Assembly (NCBI RefSeq): GCF_000026225.1
Contig: NC_011740.1
Coordinates: 434,001 to 498,000 of the forward strand
Length of the DNA stretch: 64,000 nt
Direction: 5' to 3'
Source of the DNA: Escherichia fergusonii ATCC 35469
GTDB lineage: Bacteria; Pseudomonadota; Gammaproteobacteria; Enterobacterales; Enterobacteriaceae
The notes under the pieces were generated by a model. It was not told the origin of the DNA. It saw only the letters and a list, made by a program, of their open reading frames with translations, and ran no database searches. This document shows, piece after piece, positions 16,850 to 25,221 of this stretch (position 1 is its first letter; each line of letters begins with the position of its first letter). Made by a program: the position numbers and the translations under genes.

Positions 16850-17170
16850 TCAGTGCAGTACCGGCGCTTTTATGTGACGGGCACAGAGTTCATCCATCAC
16901 AACCAGCCCGAGAAAGGACAGCGACGGCGCGGCCTTCAGGGGGCCGGATTCCATTAAATCTTCCAGCAGGGCACAGGCTATCTGACGCCCTTTTTCCTCA
17001 CCGTGCTGGTGCAGATAAAAGCCTTCCAGCTCAGCGGCGATGGCCGCCTCCAGTGACTCAAGGGTGAGATGCGGGTAGCGGTGCTGACGTTCGCACACGG
17101 TCAGCCAGGCACAGGCGACAGCGCGACGGTAAAGGGCAGCGCGTAAGACGGGCGGTAAGGGGGTTTTCAT
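16850..17170 (-). CDS. cnr: P4 Cnr, copy number regulator
   Basis: Protein of 106 residues, matching P4 orf106 in length and position immediately upstream of alpha. In P4, Cnr binds alpha and limits plasmid-state replication. The sequence is mostly helical (CAWLTVCERQHRYPHLTLESLEAAIAAE) with no membrane segment. It is translated from the same leftward transcript as alpha. Confidence 0.9.
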   Translation of the reverse strand: MKTPLPPVLRAALYRRAVACAWLTVCERQHRYPHLTLESLEAAIAAELEGFYLHQHGEEKGRQIACALLEDLMESGPLKAAPSLSFLGLVVMDELCARHIKAPVLH

Positions 17171-17305
17171 TTGTTTTCCTCCCTGTGACAGATGACTGCA
17201 TTCCGTGCCGGTTGCATTAACTGATAAGGCATATCTGCGTCTCCTGAAGACGTGCGTATCCCTGCGCGAATACGCACATTTAATTTTTCGGGTGTCGTTT
17301 TTTAA

Positions 17306-17761
17306 TTACAGATAATTGCGGTAACTGTTATCCGGGGTGATTTCCGGGTCAGGCTCCGTGCGGGGAATTTCCCGCCATTCCCGCGCCACCGGTGCCGCCC
17401 GGCTGACCGGAACAGGGTCCTGCGGGTAAATATCCAGATATTTCTCCCGCCATTTCTGTAATTCCGGGTCTCCGGCCATTTCTTTCAGTACCGCATGCCG
17501 GTTTACGGGGCTGCGTTTAAACAGGTCAGGACGGTCACAGGTAAATTCCCGCAGAAAACGCCCCAGCGGGATGTCTGTGGTGCGCCCGTCAGCGAGGATA
17601 CGCACAAGGATACTGAATTTACGGCGGTACGGGTTCCAGACAATGTCCGGGCAGCGGTACGGCATTTCCCACGGAATACCGTCTTCCAGAATGCCGACCA
17701 CGGCCACATCGGGAAAACCGGCAGAACGGTAAATCTCACCAGGCTGGGGAAAATCAAACAT
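17306..17761 (-). CDS. P4 ORF151-like protein
   Basis: Protein of 151 residues that corresponds in length and place to P4 orf151; function unknown. It has no clear domain; the C-terminal 40 residues are rich in Pro, Arg and acidic residues. Its start overlaps the end of the epsilon gene by 8 nt. A 135-bp gap separates it from cnr. Confidence 0.85.
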   Translation of the reverse strand: MFDFPQPGEIYRSAGFPDVAVVGILEDGIPWEMPYRCPDIVWNPYRRKFSILVRILADGRTTDIPLGRFLREFTCDRPDLFKRSPVNRHAVLKEMAGDPELQKWREKYLDIYPQDPVPVSRAAPVAREWREIPRTEPDPEITPDNSYRNYL

Positions 17762-18041
17762 GCGTCCTGTCTCCCCGGTCTTTCTGCTGGGCGAGAAAAT
17801 CGCGGCACAGGCCTTTGGCTTTCAGCTCATTCAGCACAAAATCAATATCTTCATTCAGGTAGCTGAAAATATGCGGAATGTAGAGCTGATGCAGGCCGGA
17901 GAGTTCACGGTGAATCAAATCACCCCCAACAAACTGGGATACGGCGCTGGCGCGGTTGAGCTTATGGTAAGCCTCAATGCTGAGGTGTTCACGGGCGTCA
18001 TGACGCGCTGAGACGGTCTGAGGGGCTTTTTTATTACGCAC
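17754..18041 (-). CDS. epsilon: P4 Epsilon (E), helper anti-repressor
   Basis: Protein of 95 residues, the length of P4 E, which binds the P2 C repressor and derepresses a resident P2-type prophage so the satellite can use its late genes. Features seen are the NRASAVSQFVGGDLIHREL segment and a helical C terminus. It lies between orf199 and orf151 in the immunity operon, overlapping both slightly. The assignment rests on length, position and recognised sequence. Confidence 0.85.
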   Translation of the reverse strand: MRNKKAPQTVSARHDAREHLSIEAYHKLNRASAVSQFVGGDLIHRELSGLHQLYIPHIFSYLNEDIDFVLNELKAKGLCRDFLAQQKDRGDRTHV

Positions 18042-18633
18042 GGGACACCCCCATCACTGGCAGACGGGCAGCAAGGGAGAGCACATAGTCACGGACAAGG
18101 GAACGGCGGGCGCTGCGTTCATCACCGGCGACGGTGCGAAGCATGCAGATACGGGGATGACGGTCTGCGCGACGGACAGCCGCAAACACAAAGACAAATT
18201 CAGGGTGTGAAGGGGTAAGGGTTGTAGCCATGATGGCAGCCTCCGTTAGATAGCAGGTTACGCTATCGCCGGAGTTTCCACGCTCGATGGCGATAGCCCA
18301 GACGGGGGTGGAAATACCGGCTCTAACGGATACCGGCCAGCCCGGAGGCTGCCCCGCCTGAGCTACCATTGACTCTGCGGCATAATGAGCGGACGCGGGC
18401 AGGATGCACGGAGTGCCATCTGCTCGACTGACCACACACCACACCATAATCTGGCGCTCTGTGGCGTTGATTGCGACACAAAAAAAGACGCATGGCGCGT
18501 CATATGTCGCCGTTAGATTGCTCGGGTTTCCACGCCCGGCTGCCGATTTTGCGACAGCGGAAAAACTATATCCGCAAATGCCGGAAAAAGGCAAGCCAGA
18601 AAAAGGGAGTTTTTGCAGAGCGGGCATCATCAT
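18034..18633 (-). CDS. P4 ORF199-like protein (Icd/Ash-like)
   Basis: From the ATG at 18633 the product is 199 residues, equal to P4 orf199; the start overlaps the vis stop (ATGA). The last 65 residues (from MATTLTPSHPEF) are similar to small Icd/Kil-type cell-division inhibitors and could be translated separately from the ATG at 18231. The middle of the gene coincides with the CI/C4 RNA and its targets, so the peptide sequence there may be secondary to RNA function. In P4 the kil function maps to this region. Confidence 0.75.
   Translation of the reverse strand: MMMPALQKLPFSGLPFSGICGYSFSAVAKSAAGRGNPSNLTATYDAPCVFFCVAINATERQIMVWCVVSRADGTPCILPASAHYAAESMVAQAGQPPGWPVSVRAGISTPVWAIAIERGNSGDSVTCYLTEAAIMATTLTPSHPEFVFVFAAVRRADRHPRICMLRTVAGDERSARRSLVRDYVLSLAARLPVMGVSRA
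18243..18284 (-). promoter_or_regulatory. seqC-like target of the CI RNA
   Basis: On the minus strand GTGGAAA and TCTAACGG, both complementary to parts of the CI RNA, flank a stem (GCGATAGCGTAACCTGCTATC region). It corresponds to the seqC pairing site downstream of the immunity RNA in P4. Confidence 0.6.
18286..18367 (-). ncRNA. cI: CI/C4-type antisense immunity RNA
   Basis: P4 immunity is set by a small RNA processed from the leader of the leftward transcript. Here the minus strand at about 18329-18305 (seqB) contains CCGTTAGA and TTTCCACC separated by 8 nt. Both are complementary to a pair of matching blocks upstream (18535-18510) and downstream (18284-18243). Short GC-rich stems lie on both sides (GCCGGTATCCGTTAGAGCCGG). 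This triplicate arrangement is that of P4 CI and P1/P7 C4 RNAs. The ends are approximate. Confidence 0.65.
18510..18535 (-). promoter_or_regulatory. seqA-like target of the CI RNA
   Basis: On the minus strand GCGTGGAAA and TCTAACGG match the blocks paired by the CI RNA. Pairing here would cause early termination of the leftward transcript in the immune state. Confidence 0.6.
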
Positions 18634-18896
18634 GCGTCGTACCCCCGTTTGCGTCCGGCAATGCGCCCGGCCATCCATGCGGTGACTTCAGAGTGCAGCC
18701 AGGCCACATTTTTACCGCCAAGACTCACCTGCGGCGGAAATTCCCCCTTACGGATGAGTTCATAGATGGTCGAGCGTGACAGGCCGCACAGGTGCATCAC
18801 TTCCGGAAGACGTAAAAAACGCTCCTGTGTGATGTCCGGCAGCGGCATCAGTGGCGTCACAGGGGCGGGAGACGGGGAAGAAAAAACAGCTTGCAT
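18630..18896 (-). CDS. vis: P4 Vis (ORF88), AlpA-family regulator and excisionase
   Basis: DNA-binding protein of 88 residues, the length of P4 Vis. The AlpA/MerR-like helix-turn-helix (LPEVMHLCGLSRSTIYELIRKGEFP) spans about residues 30-55, followed by WLHSEVTAWM. In P4, Vis represses the early and late leftward promoters and promotes excision. It is the first leftward gene, divergent from sid, with an Ogr/Delta site about 110 bp upstream of its start. Confidence 0.92.
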   Translation of the reverse strand: MQAVFSSPSPAPVTPLMPLPDITQERFLRLPEVMHLCGLSRSTIYELIRKGEFPPQVSLGGKNVAWLHSEVTAWMAGRIAGRKRGYDA

Positions 18897-18998
18897 CGGG
18901 CTACCTCGTTAATGTCCATACAGCACCGGATAAGTCCGTCCGGCTTCGGGTAGCGCTTTATTTTGTGAATATTTTCAGCAGACGCAACAGGGGGGATT

Positions 18999-19016
18999 TG
19001 TTCCGGCAGCCTTACA
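18999..19016 (-). promoter_or_regulatory. Ogr/Delta activator site of the late leftward promoter
   Basis: TGT-N12-ACA, extended to TTGT...ACAA, the dyad recognised by P2 Ogr and P4 Delta about 55 bp upstream of late promoters. It faces vis and should serve PLL. Confidence 0.65.
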
Positions 19017-19175
19017 ATGCTTGTGTATTTTTTGTTCATCTCCACTTAAAGTCATTTAAAGCCACTTAAAGCAATTCGTAATTTTTATAGTGAAATACAA
19101 ATCGTTTTTTCTTATTCATTCCCGGCGAATTAATAAAAACAAACAGTAATAAACAGCACAAAAAGCCCATCAACG

Positions 19176-19280
19176 GGTGAACAGTGGTGAACAGACGGTG
19201 AACAGTCATTACTGCGATTGTTCACCCTTTAACTTACTGTATTACTTATCTTTTTTCTTATGGTGAACAGAGGTGAACAG
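19176..19280. other. P4 ori1 iteron cluster
   Basis: Five direct copies of GGTGAACAG (19176, 19186, 19197, 19262 and 19272) and one inverted copy near 19218 surround an AT-rich stretch. The same iteron occurs in crr. This is the alpha-binding origin. Confidence 0.85.
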
Positions 19281-19359
19281 TAAAATATAAAAAAAATAAA
19301 CAGTAAGCCGTTTTTTCCAGCGACCTTTTCCTGGCTTGCCGGTGTGAGGATGAGTCTCC

Positions 19360-19377
19360 TGTGTCAGGGCTGGCACA
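19360..19377 (+). promoter_or_regulatory. Ogr/Delta activator site of Psid
   Basis: TGT-N12-ACA centred at 19368.5. A start of transcription 55 bp downstream would be near 19423, leaving a short leader before sid at 19450. Confidence 0.65.
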
Positions 19378-19449
19378 TCTGCAATGCGTCGTGTTGTTGT
19401 CCGGTGTACGTCACAATTTTCTCAACCTGAAGTGACGAGGAGCCGGAAA

Positions 19450-20184
19450 ATGTCTGACAACACCATCCCTGAATATCTGCAACCCGCACTGGCACAACTG
19501 GAAAAGGCCAGAGCCGCCCACCTTGAGAACGCCCGACTGATGGATGAGACCGTCACGGCCATTGAACGGGCAGAGCAGGAAAAAAATGCGCTGGCGCAGG
19601 CCGACGGAAACGACGCTGACGACTGGCGCACGGCCTTTCGTGCAGCCGGTGGTGTCCTGAGCGACGAGCTGAAACAGCGCCACATTGAGCGCGTGGCACG
19701 CCGGGAGCTGGTACAGGAATATGACAATCTGGCCGTGGTGCTGAATTTCGAACGTGAACGCCTGAAAGGGGCGTGTGACAGCACGGCCACCGCCTACCGG
19801 AAGGCACATCATCACCTTCTGAGTCTGTATGCAGAGCATGAGCTGGAACACGCCCTGAATGAAACCTGTGAGGCGCTTGTCCGGGCAATGCATCTGAGCA
19901 TTCTGGTACAGGAAAATCCGCTCGCCAACACCACCGGCCATCAGGGCTACGTCGCACCGGAAAAGGCTGTCATGCAGCAGGTGAAATCATCGCTGGAACA
20001 GAAAATTAAACAGATGCAAATCAGCCTCACCGGCGAGCCGGTTCTCCGGCTGACCGGACTGTCAGCGGCAACACTTCCTCACATGGATTATGAGGTGGCA
20101 GGCACACCGGCACAGCGCAAGGTGTGGCAGGACAAAATAGACCAGCAGGGAGCAGTGCTTAAGGCCAGAGGACTGCTGTCATGA
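19450..20184 (+). CDS. sid: P4 Sid, capsid size determination protein
   Basis: External scaffold protein that forces helper P2 capsid protein to build small T=4 heads that exclude the P2 genome. It has 244 residues, as in P4, and is almost all helical with heptad-rich stretches (LEKARAAHLENARLMDETVTAIERAEQEKN). The ATG at 19450 is preceded by GAGGAG; an in-frame upstream extension to 19384 has no family support. First gene of the sid-delta-psu late operon; it overlaps delta by 4 nt (ATGA). Confidence 0.95.
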   Translation: MSDNTIPEYLQPALAQLEKARAAHLENARLMDETVTAIERAEQEKNALAQADGNDADDWRTAFRAAGGVLSDELKQRHIERVARRELVQEYDNLAVVLNFERERLKGACDSTATAYRKAHHHLLSLYAEHELEHALNETCEALVRAMHLSILVQENPLANTTGHQGYVAPEKAVMQQVKSSLEQKIKQMQISLTGEPVLRLTGLSAATLPHMDYEVAGTPAQRKVWQDKIDQQGAVLKARGLLS

Positions 20185-20681
20185 TTTACTGCCCGTCGTG
20201 TGGACATGTTGCTCACACCCGCCGCGCACATTTCATGGACGATGGCACCAAGATAATGATTGCACAGTGCCGGAATATTTATTGCTCTGCGACATTTGAA
20301 GCGAGTGAAAGCTTTTTCTCTGACAGTAAAGATTCAGGAATGGAATACATTTCAGGCAAACAGAGATACCGCGATTCACTGACGTCAGCCTCCGGCAGTA
20401 TGAAACGCCCGAAAAGAATGCTTGTTACCGGATATTGTTGTCGGAGATGTAAAGGCCTTGCACTGTCAAGAACATCGCGGCGTCTGTCTCAGGAAGTCAC
20501 CGAGCGTTTTTATGTGTGCACGGATCCGGGCTGTGGTCTGGTGTTTAAAACGCTTCAGACCATCAACCGCTTCATTGTCCGCCCGGTCACGCCGGACGAA
20601 CTGGCAGAAATCCTGCATGAAAAACAGGAACTGCCGCCAGTACGCTTAAAAACACAATCATATTCGCTGCGTCTGGAATGA
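20181..20681 (+). CDS. delta: P4 Delta, late transcription activator
   Basis: Activator of satellite and helper late promoters. It has 166 residues and is a tandem duplication of the Ogr zinc-finger fold. The first set of cysteines is in YCPSCGHVA and CRNIYC, the second in GYCCRRCKG and CTDPGCG. It acts on TGT-N12-ACA sites such as those at 18999 and 19360. Its start overlaps the sid stop (ATGA). Confidence 0.95.
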   Translation: MIYCPSCGHVAHTRRAHFMDDGTKIMIAQCRNIYCSATFEASESFFSDSKDSGMEYISGKQRYRDSLTSASGSMKRPKRMLVTGYCCRRCKGLALSRTSRRLSQEVTERFYVCTDPGCGLVFKTLQTINRFIVRPVTPDELAEILHEKQELPPVRLKTQSYSLRLE

Positions 20682-20754
20682 GGGCTGCCGGTTAACACCG
20701 GCCGTCGCCGCACACCGTATTTTTATTCTTCACCATGATGAGAAAGAGATAACG

Positions 20755-21327
20755 ATGGAAAGCACAGCCTTACAGCAGGCCTTTGACACCTGTCAGAATA
20801 ACAAAGCAGCATGGCTGCAACGCAAAAATGAGCTGGCTGCGGCCGAACAGGAATATCTGCGGCTTCTGTCCGGGGAAGGCAGAAACGTCAGTCGCCTGGA
20901 CGAATTACGCAATATTATCGAAGTCAGAAAATGGCAGGTGAATCAGGCTGCCGGTCGTTATATTCGTTCGCATGAAGCCGTTCAGCACATCAGCATCCGC
21001 GACCGGCTGAATGATTTTATGCAGCAGCACGGCACAGCACTGGCGGCCACACTGGCACCGGAGCTGATGGGCTACAGTGAGCTGACGGCCATTGCCCGAA
21101 ACTGTGCCATACAGCGTGCCACAGATGCCCTGCGTGAAGCCCTTCTGTCCTGGCTTGCGAAGGGGGAAAAAATTAATTATTCCGCACAGGATAGCGACAT
21201 TTTAACGACCATCGGATTCAGGCCTGACGCGGCTTCGGTGGATGACAGCCGTGAAAAATTCACTCCTGCGCAGAACATGATTTTTTCGCGTAAAAGTGCG
21301 CAACTGGCATCACATCAGTCTGTGTAA
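20755..21327 (+). CDS. psu: P4 Psu, capsid decoration and Rho-inhibiting protein
   Basis: Polarity suppression protein of 190 residues, as in P4. It binds the transcription terminator Rho and blocks its function, and also decorates and stabilises the small P4 capsid. It is highly helical, with no membrane segment. It is the last gene of the late operon, 73 bp after delta. A G+C-rich tail with hairpins (AAGCCATGCATCGATAAGGTGCATGGCTTT near 21361) follows and could terminate transcription. Confidence 0.95.
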   Translation: MESTALQQAFDTCQNNKAAWLQRKNELAAAEQEYLRLLSGEGRNVSRLDELRNIIEVRKWQVNQAAGRYIRSHEAVQHISIRDRLNDFMQQHGTALAATLAPELMGYSELTAIARNCAIQRATDALREALLSWLAKGEKINYSAQDSDILTTIGFRPDAASVDDSREKFTPAQNMIFSRKSAQLASHQSV

Positions 21328-21359
21328 AACTCCCCGAAAATCCGCCCGTTTTTACTGAA

Positions 21360-21392
21360 AAAAGCCATGCATCGATAAGGTGCATGGCTTTG
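21360..21392 (+). terminator. Hairpin after psu
   Basis: AAAGCCATGCA and TGCATGGCTTT form an eleven-pair stem around a short loop 33 bp after the psu stop. It probably ends the late operon. Confidence 0.65.
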
Positions 21393-21491
21393 CATGCGTT
21401 TTCCTGCCTCATTTTCTGCAAACCGCGCCATTCCCGGCGCGGTCTGAGCGTGTCAGTGCAACTGCATTAAAACCGCCCCGCAAAGCGGGCG

Positions 21492-21510
21492 GGCGAGGCG
21501 GGGAAAGCAC
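21492..21510. other. cos: P2/P4 cos site (cohesive-end sequence)
   Basis: GGCGAGGCGGGGAAAGCAC equals the 19-nt cohesive end of phages P2 and P4. An intact cos means the element could be cut and packaged by a P2-type helper terminase. It lies between psu and the cargo gene, as cos lies between psu and gop in P4. Confidence 0.85.
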
Positions 21511-21526
21511 TGCGCGCTTAAGTATA

Positions 21527-23977
21527 TTATTGTTTTGCACTTAAAATATTATCAACAACTCGTTTCACACTTTCGAAAGATGACTCTCCTGTTTTAAAAG
21601 ATTCGTTCATGTCAAAATAACTAGGTTTATTTACAAAACTACTCCAAGCATTTGACAGGTAATCTTTGAATGCAATGGAGCGTTTATATCGATCCTCAAT
21701 ATTGAATGACTCACATGAAGCTCGCATATTATTGACTACTTCAGGATTAAATATAGGAGTGTCAAATACCATTGCATCAAGATAGGCGAAATCACTTATC
21801 CATCGCTTGAGATGATACAAACCAATAGATGTGATTCTAAATTTCGTTGGCATTTCTCCTATTAAACCTGTTTCGTCCTCTTCAAATGTAAACCTCTGTG
21901 AGGTCTCTATTAATTTTTTGTTTGTCGTTCTTCTTAGCGCATTTTCAGTCTGCTCAGGAATAAAACCAAGGCTTTGCATTTCATCTATAATGGACTTGGT
22001 TAGACAGAATCCATCCCGGTCCTGAAGCTCTTTTTTTTCTGATAATAGCGCCATTATTAATGGTACTAAAAAGTGTTCTGATATATCTGCAAAAGAAACA
22101 TCAAAAATATTCATGGCAAGAGATGTGTTTGGATCAAAGTGTGAATATTCACCAAGTAAAGCTTGTTTAGAAAATTCATGTACAGGAATTATATATCTAC
22201 CTTCTTCTTCGTAAGTTCGAATTATTTTATCCGCTTCAACATTTGGGCTGCCTATAAAACCAGTAATAAAGCTAAGCGCTTGTCTTACATTGCCTCCCGT
22301 AATGTTTTCAATAAACTCTCCTAGTGATTTATTTTTTCTTAGAGATTGAAGCAATACTCTGATAAATGAAGAAAGATTGTCTATATGGATTCTAACAAAT
22401 TCGGCATGTTCAAGAGGTATCTTTCCTTCAGACATTTCGAGAGCAAACTGAAGTCGTTTATCAAGAACTTGATCTATCCTTGGTGGTGCAATTGTAAAGA
22501 CCTTGTGGGGATAAGCAGTTAATGCACCTGATGCTTTTGATTTAAAGAATGTCTGAGGTCTGACAGATATAAATACTAAAGCATTCCAATCTTTTGCTAA
22601 CTCCTGAGAAATAACAAATGCTCGCTGTTGCGTTTCGAAATCTCGTTGATCAGCATTATCTAGACAAATAATTACTTGCTTTTTAGTTTGTTTTGATAAA
22701 TGAGCGATTGAGTTTTTTAAATGTTCATCTTTAGCATCTAATTTTTCCGCCAACATCTCAAGTTGTTTTTCCTCATATCGTTCTCTATTTGAATCTCGTA
22801 AACTCCCCCAGATTCCTTTTGAAAACCTTTGAATATCTCTTGAATATACGCCTTTAACAAATTTCATTTCGGTTATATCACAGGAGTATTTATTGTCTAG
22901 TTGTTGCTCTATCTCATTTAATATAAATTTTTGAAGATTATTAGCTAATGTTGCTTTAGAGCCTAAATCTATATATAAATAAATTGCCTCTTTAAATTCT
23001 TTGAATGCACTTGAATAAATTAAATTTTTTACAAATGACGTTTTACCAACACCAACATCACCAATTAATACAATTGGACGCTTTGATAGAGCCTCGGCCA
23101 TAATACTTGGATCTAAAGTTTGCTCTTTACGATCAGGTTTAACAGAAGTTATATGTGGAGATAATTCATTGTCACTAAATAGAGCAGCATATCTGGCTTG
23201 AAGCATTTCTTTACTTAGCAAAGCATATTTTGAAAGGGCACCACTTTCGCAGTAGCATTTTTGGTAAAAAATCTCTTCAATTTCATTGCTTTCAAGAGCA
23301 TCTTGAATTATTAATTCTGATATTTGTCTTAATGAGGTCTGTATATCACTAGCATAGCGTATTTTAGGATACATTGATAAATAGGTTGATAATTTATTTG
23401 GAATACCACTTATGTCAGAGGTAAGATACTTAATTAAACGTTGTTCTTTCACACCGTAATATGAAAGCATATTCCATGCTAAAGAAAAGTTCCGTAATAA
23501 AGAATCCAAACTGTCAAAAACTAAAGCTTTTCCCTCTAAAGGCGAACAGCCATTTTGAGTGCTTGCAATAAATGATATAAATTGATGTCCATTAGTGGCT
23601 ATTGCAATTGGTGTTCCTCGTGATGAACAATATTTTTGTACCTGTATAATTGCGTCTTTTAAATCGTCATTTGATCTTAAGAGAGTTGGTATGTCGATTA
23701 TGTTCTTATTTGATAAACCTGCTGGTATTTCAAAAGTCCGGCCTTCTCTTTTCGCTTCAACAATAACTTGCCGTGGCTTTCCTAATTCATAATCTGTAAA
23801 AGTATGATCATGATAGTTTTCAACTTCTATTTGATCATCAGGCCAGCTAAGAACGTCAATAATTATTTTGTTTATTATATGATGCCTAGTCTGGGCTTCA
23901 TTTCTTATCTTGGCGCTGTCACTATATTCGTTTACTAATTCTCTTAATAAATTTTCGGCTTGTATCATTGTAACCAT
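21527..23977 (-). CDS. Cargo protein: HsdR_N-like nuclease plus P-loop NTPase, candidate anti-phage protein
   Basis: Uncharacterised protein of 816 residues in the P4 cargo slot. Residues about 20-90 fit the HsdR_N type of PD-(D/E)XK nuclease: E27, D62, and E74-A-K76 in VIVEAKREG. Residues about 300-480 are a P-loop NTPase with Walker A GDVGVGKTS (K312), Walker B VIICLDNAD (D440) and an arginine-bearing strand ISVRPQTF like the sensor-1 region of STAND/AAA ATPases. The remaining 330 residues are helical, without clear TPR or WD repeats, and could sense a trigger. The ATG at 23977 has GGAG 9 nt upstream. It lies 23 bp after int on the same strand. The gene is visibly AT-rich next to the G+C-rich satellite core. 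Defense activity is inferred from position and domains; I cannot match it to a named system. Confidence 0.7.
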   Translation of the reverse strand: MVTMIQAENLLRELVNEYSDSAKIRNEAQTRHHIINKIIIDVLSWPDDQIEVENYHDHTFTDYELGKPRQVIVEAKREGRTFEIPAGLSNKNIIDIPTLLRSNDDLKDAIIQVQKYCSSRGTPIAIATNGHQFISFIASTQNGCSPLEGKALVFDSLDSLLRNFSLAWNMLSYYGVKEQRLIKYLTSDISGIPNKLSTYLSMYPKIRYASDIQTSLRQISELIIQDALESNEIEEIFYQKCYCESGALSKYALLSKEMLQARYAALFSDNELSPHITSVKPDRKEQTLDPSIMAEALSKRPIVLIGDVGVGKTSFVKNLIYSSAFKEFKEAIYLYIDLGSKATLANNLQKFILNEIEQQLDNKYSCDITEMKFVKGVYSRDIQRFSKGIWGSLRDSNRERYEEKQLEMLAEKLDAKDEHLKNSIAHLSKQTKKQVIICLDNADQRDFETQQRAFVISQELAKDWNALVFISVRPQTFFKSKASGALTAYPHKVFTIAPPRIDQVLDKRLQFALEMSEGKIPLEHAEFVRIHIDNLSSFIRVLLQSLRKNKSLGEFIENITGGNVRQALSFITGFIGSPNVEADKIIRTYEEEGRYIIPVHEFSKQALLGEYSHFDPNTSLAMNIFDVSFADISEHFLVPLIMALLSEKKELQDRDGFCLTKSIIDEMQSLGFIPEQTENALRRTTNKKLIETSQRFTFEEDETGLIGEMPTKFRITSIGLYHLKRWISDFAYLDAMVFDTPIFNPEVVNNMRASCESFNIEDRYKRSIAFKDYLSNAWSSFVNKPSYFDMNESFKTGESSFESVKRVVDNILSAKQ

Positions 23978-24000
23978 CGAAAACTCTCCAAATGAAAAAA

Positions 24001-25200
24001 TTAAAAGGATAAAGATTTATGAACAAAAGAACTCCACCAGTTCATTAAATTCTTCCTTTGTTCTAAGTAAGTAGAACGGTTATAAGCTTTTCTGACTTCA
24101 TTCTTATCGCTATGAGCTAAGGCTGATTCTATTACATCAGCGTTAAATTCGGCTTCATTCATTGCAGTGCTGGCAATAGAACGTAAACCATGAGCAACGA
24201 GTTTTCCACCATATCCTATCCTTTTTAAAGCGGCATTTGCAGTTTGGCTATTCATGGGTTTTTGTGGATCATTTCTACTTGGGAAAACATACTCACGATG
24301 AGCACTAATAGTTTTCATAACTTCAAGAATATCTAAAGCCTTAGGTGATAAAGGTACAATATGTTCGCGCTTAGCTTTCATCCTTTCAGCAGGAATTCTC
24401 CAGAGTTTTGCATCAAAATCGATCTCCTTCCATTGAGTGCCTGAAGCCTCTGAAGGGCGCACAAGGGTGAGTAGTTGCCATTCAATCAGACAACGGGTCT
24501 GCACAGAAAGATTTGACATAGATAAAGAATACATAAGTTTCGGTAATTCTTCAGGTCGTAGTGTTGGCATGTTTTTCTTTTTAGGTTTCTCAAATGCCAT
24601 ACCAATACCTGATGCAGGATTAGCGTCAATTAAGCCAGTATTAACGGCATAAATCATAATTTCATTAATACGTTGTACCAAACGACGAACAGTTTCAAGT
24701 GCTCCACGAGCTTTAATTGGTTCTAAGGTTTCAATTAATGTACGAGCTTTTATTTTCTGAACAGGAATTTCACCGATAGTAGGGAAAATATCTCTCTCTA
24801 AGGAGCGCCATACATCCTTTGCGTAATCAGGTGTTACGTTGTTTCTTTTTATGGCAAACCATTTTGAGGCAACGTTTGAAAAAATACTATCTTCCGCAAT
24901 CTGTTGCTGTACAGTGACTTGCTCACTGTATATCTGTGGATCAATACCTCGGGCCAGCAAGGAAAGATACTCAGCACGAGTGTTTCTGGCTTCAGCCAGA
25001 GAAAGGGCAGGGAAAGACCCTAAACCAATCATGGTTCGTTGTTTTGTTACTGGTTTCTGGTATCGGAAACGCCACAGCTTCCTACCGTTCGTTTTTACGA
25101 GTAGAAAAAGTCCATTACCATCATGTAGCGTTAGATCCTTTGCAGTTGCTTTAGCCCGTGATAGTTCAGTGTTAGTAAGAGGGCGTGTTGTACGTGACAC
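24001..25200 (-). CDS. int: P4-family tyrosine integrase
   Basis: Site-specific recombinase of 399 residues that integrates the satellite at the 3' end of ssrA. It has the N-terminal arm-binding DUF4102-type domain (about residues 1-90: LTLHDGNGLFLLVKTNGRKLWRFRY), a SAM-like core-binding domain and the catalytic domain with R (LVRPSEASG), HxxR (HGLRS) and the nucleophile Tyr (NRSTYLEQR). It is similar to IntA of CP4-57, which uses the same site. It begins 187 bp from the tmRNA gene, and arm-type repeats lie just upstream. Confidence 0.95.
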   Translation of the reverse strand: MSRTTRPLTNTELSRAKATAKDLTLHDGNGLFLLVKTNGRKLWRFRYQKPVTKQRTMIGLGSFPALSLAEARNTRAEYLSLLARGIDPQIYSEQVTVQQQIAEDSIFSNVASKWFAIKRNNVTPDYAKDVWRSLERDIFPTIGEIPVQKIKARTLIETLEPIKARGALETVRRLVQRINEIMIYAVNTGLIDANPASGIGMAFEKPKKKNMPTLRPEELPKLMYSLSMSNLSVQTRCLIEWQLLTLVRPSEASGTQWKEIDFDAKLWRIPAERMKAKREHIVPLSPKALDILEVMKTISAHREYVFPSRNDPQKPMNSQTANAALKRIGYGGKLVAHGLRSIASTAMNEAEFNADVIESALAHSDKNEVRKAYNRSTYLEQRKNLMNWWSSFVHKSLSF

Positions 25201-25221
25201 GATTATCCTACCTCAGAGAGA

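Larger units (their letters stand above)
18897..19449. promoter_or_regulatory. Divergent late promoter and ori1 region of the satellite
   Basis: This region separates vis and sid. It holds one activator site near each gene (18999-19016 and 19360-19377) and the ori1 iteron cluster between them (19176-19280). No protein gene is seen in it. Confidence 0.7.
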
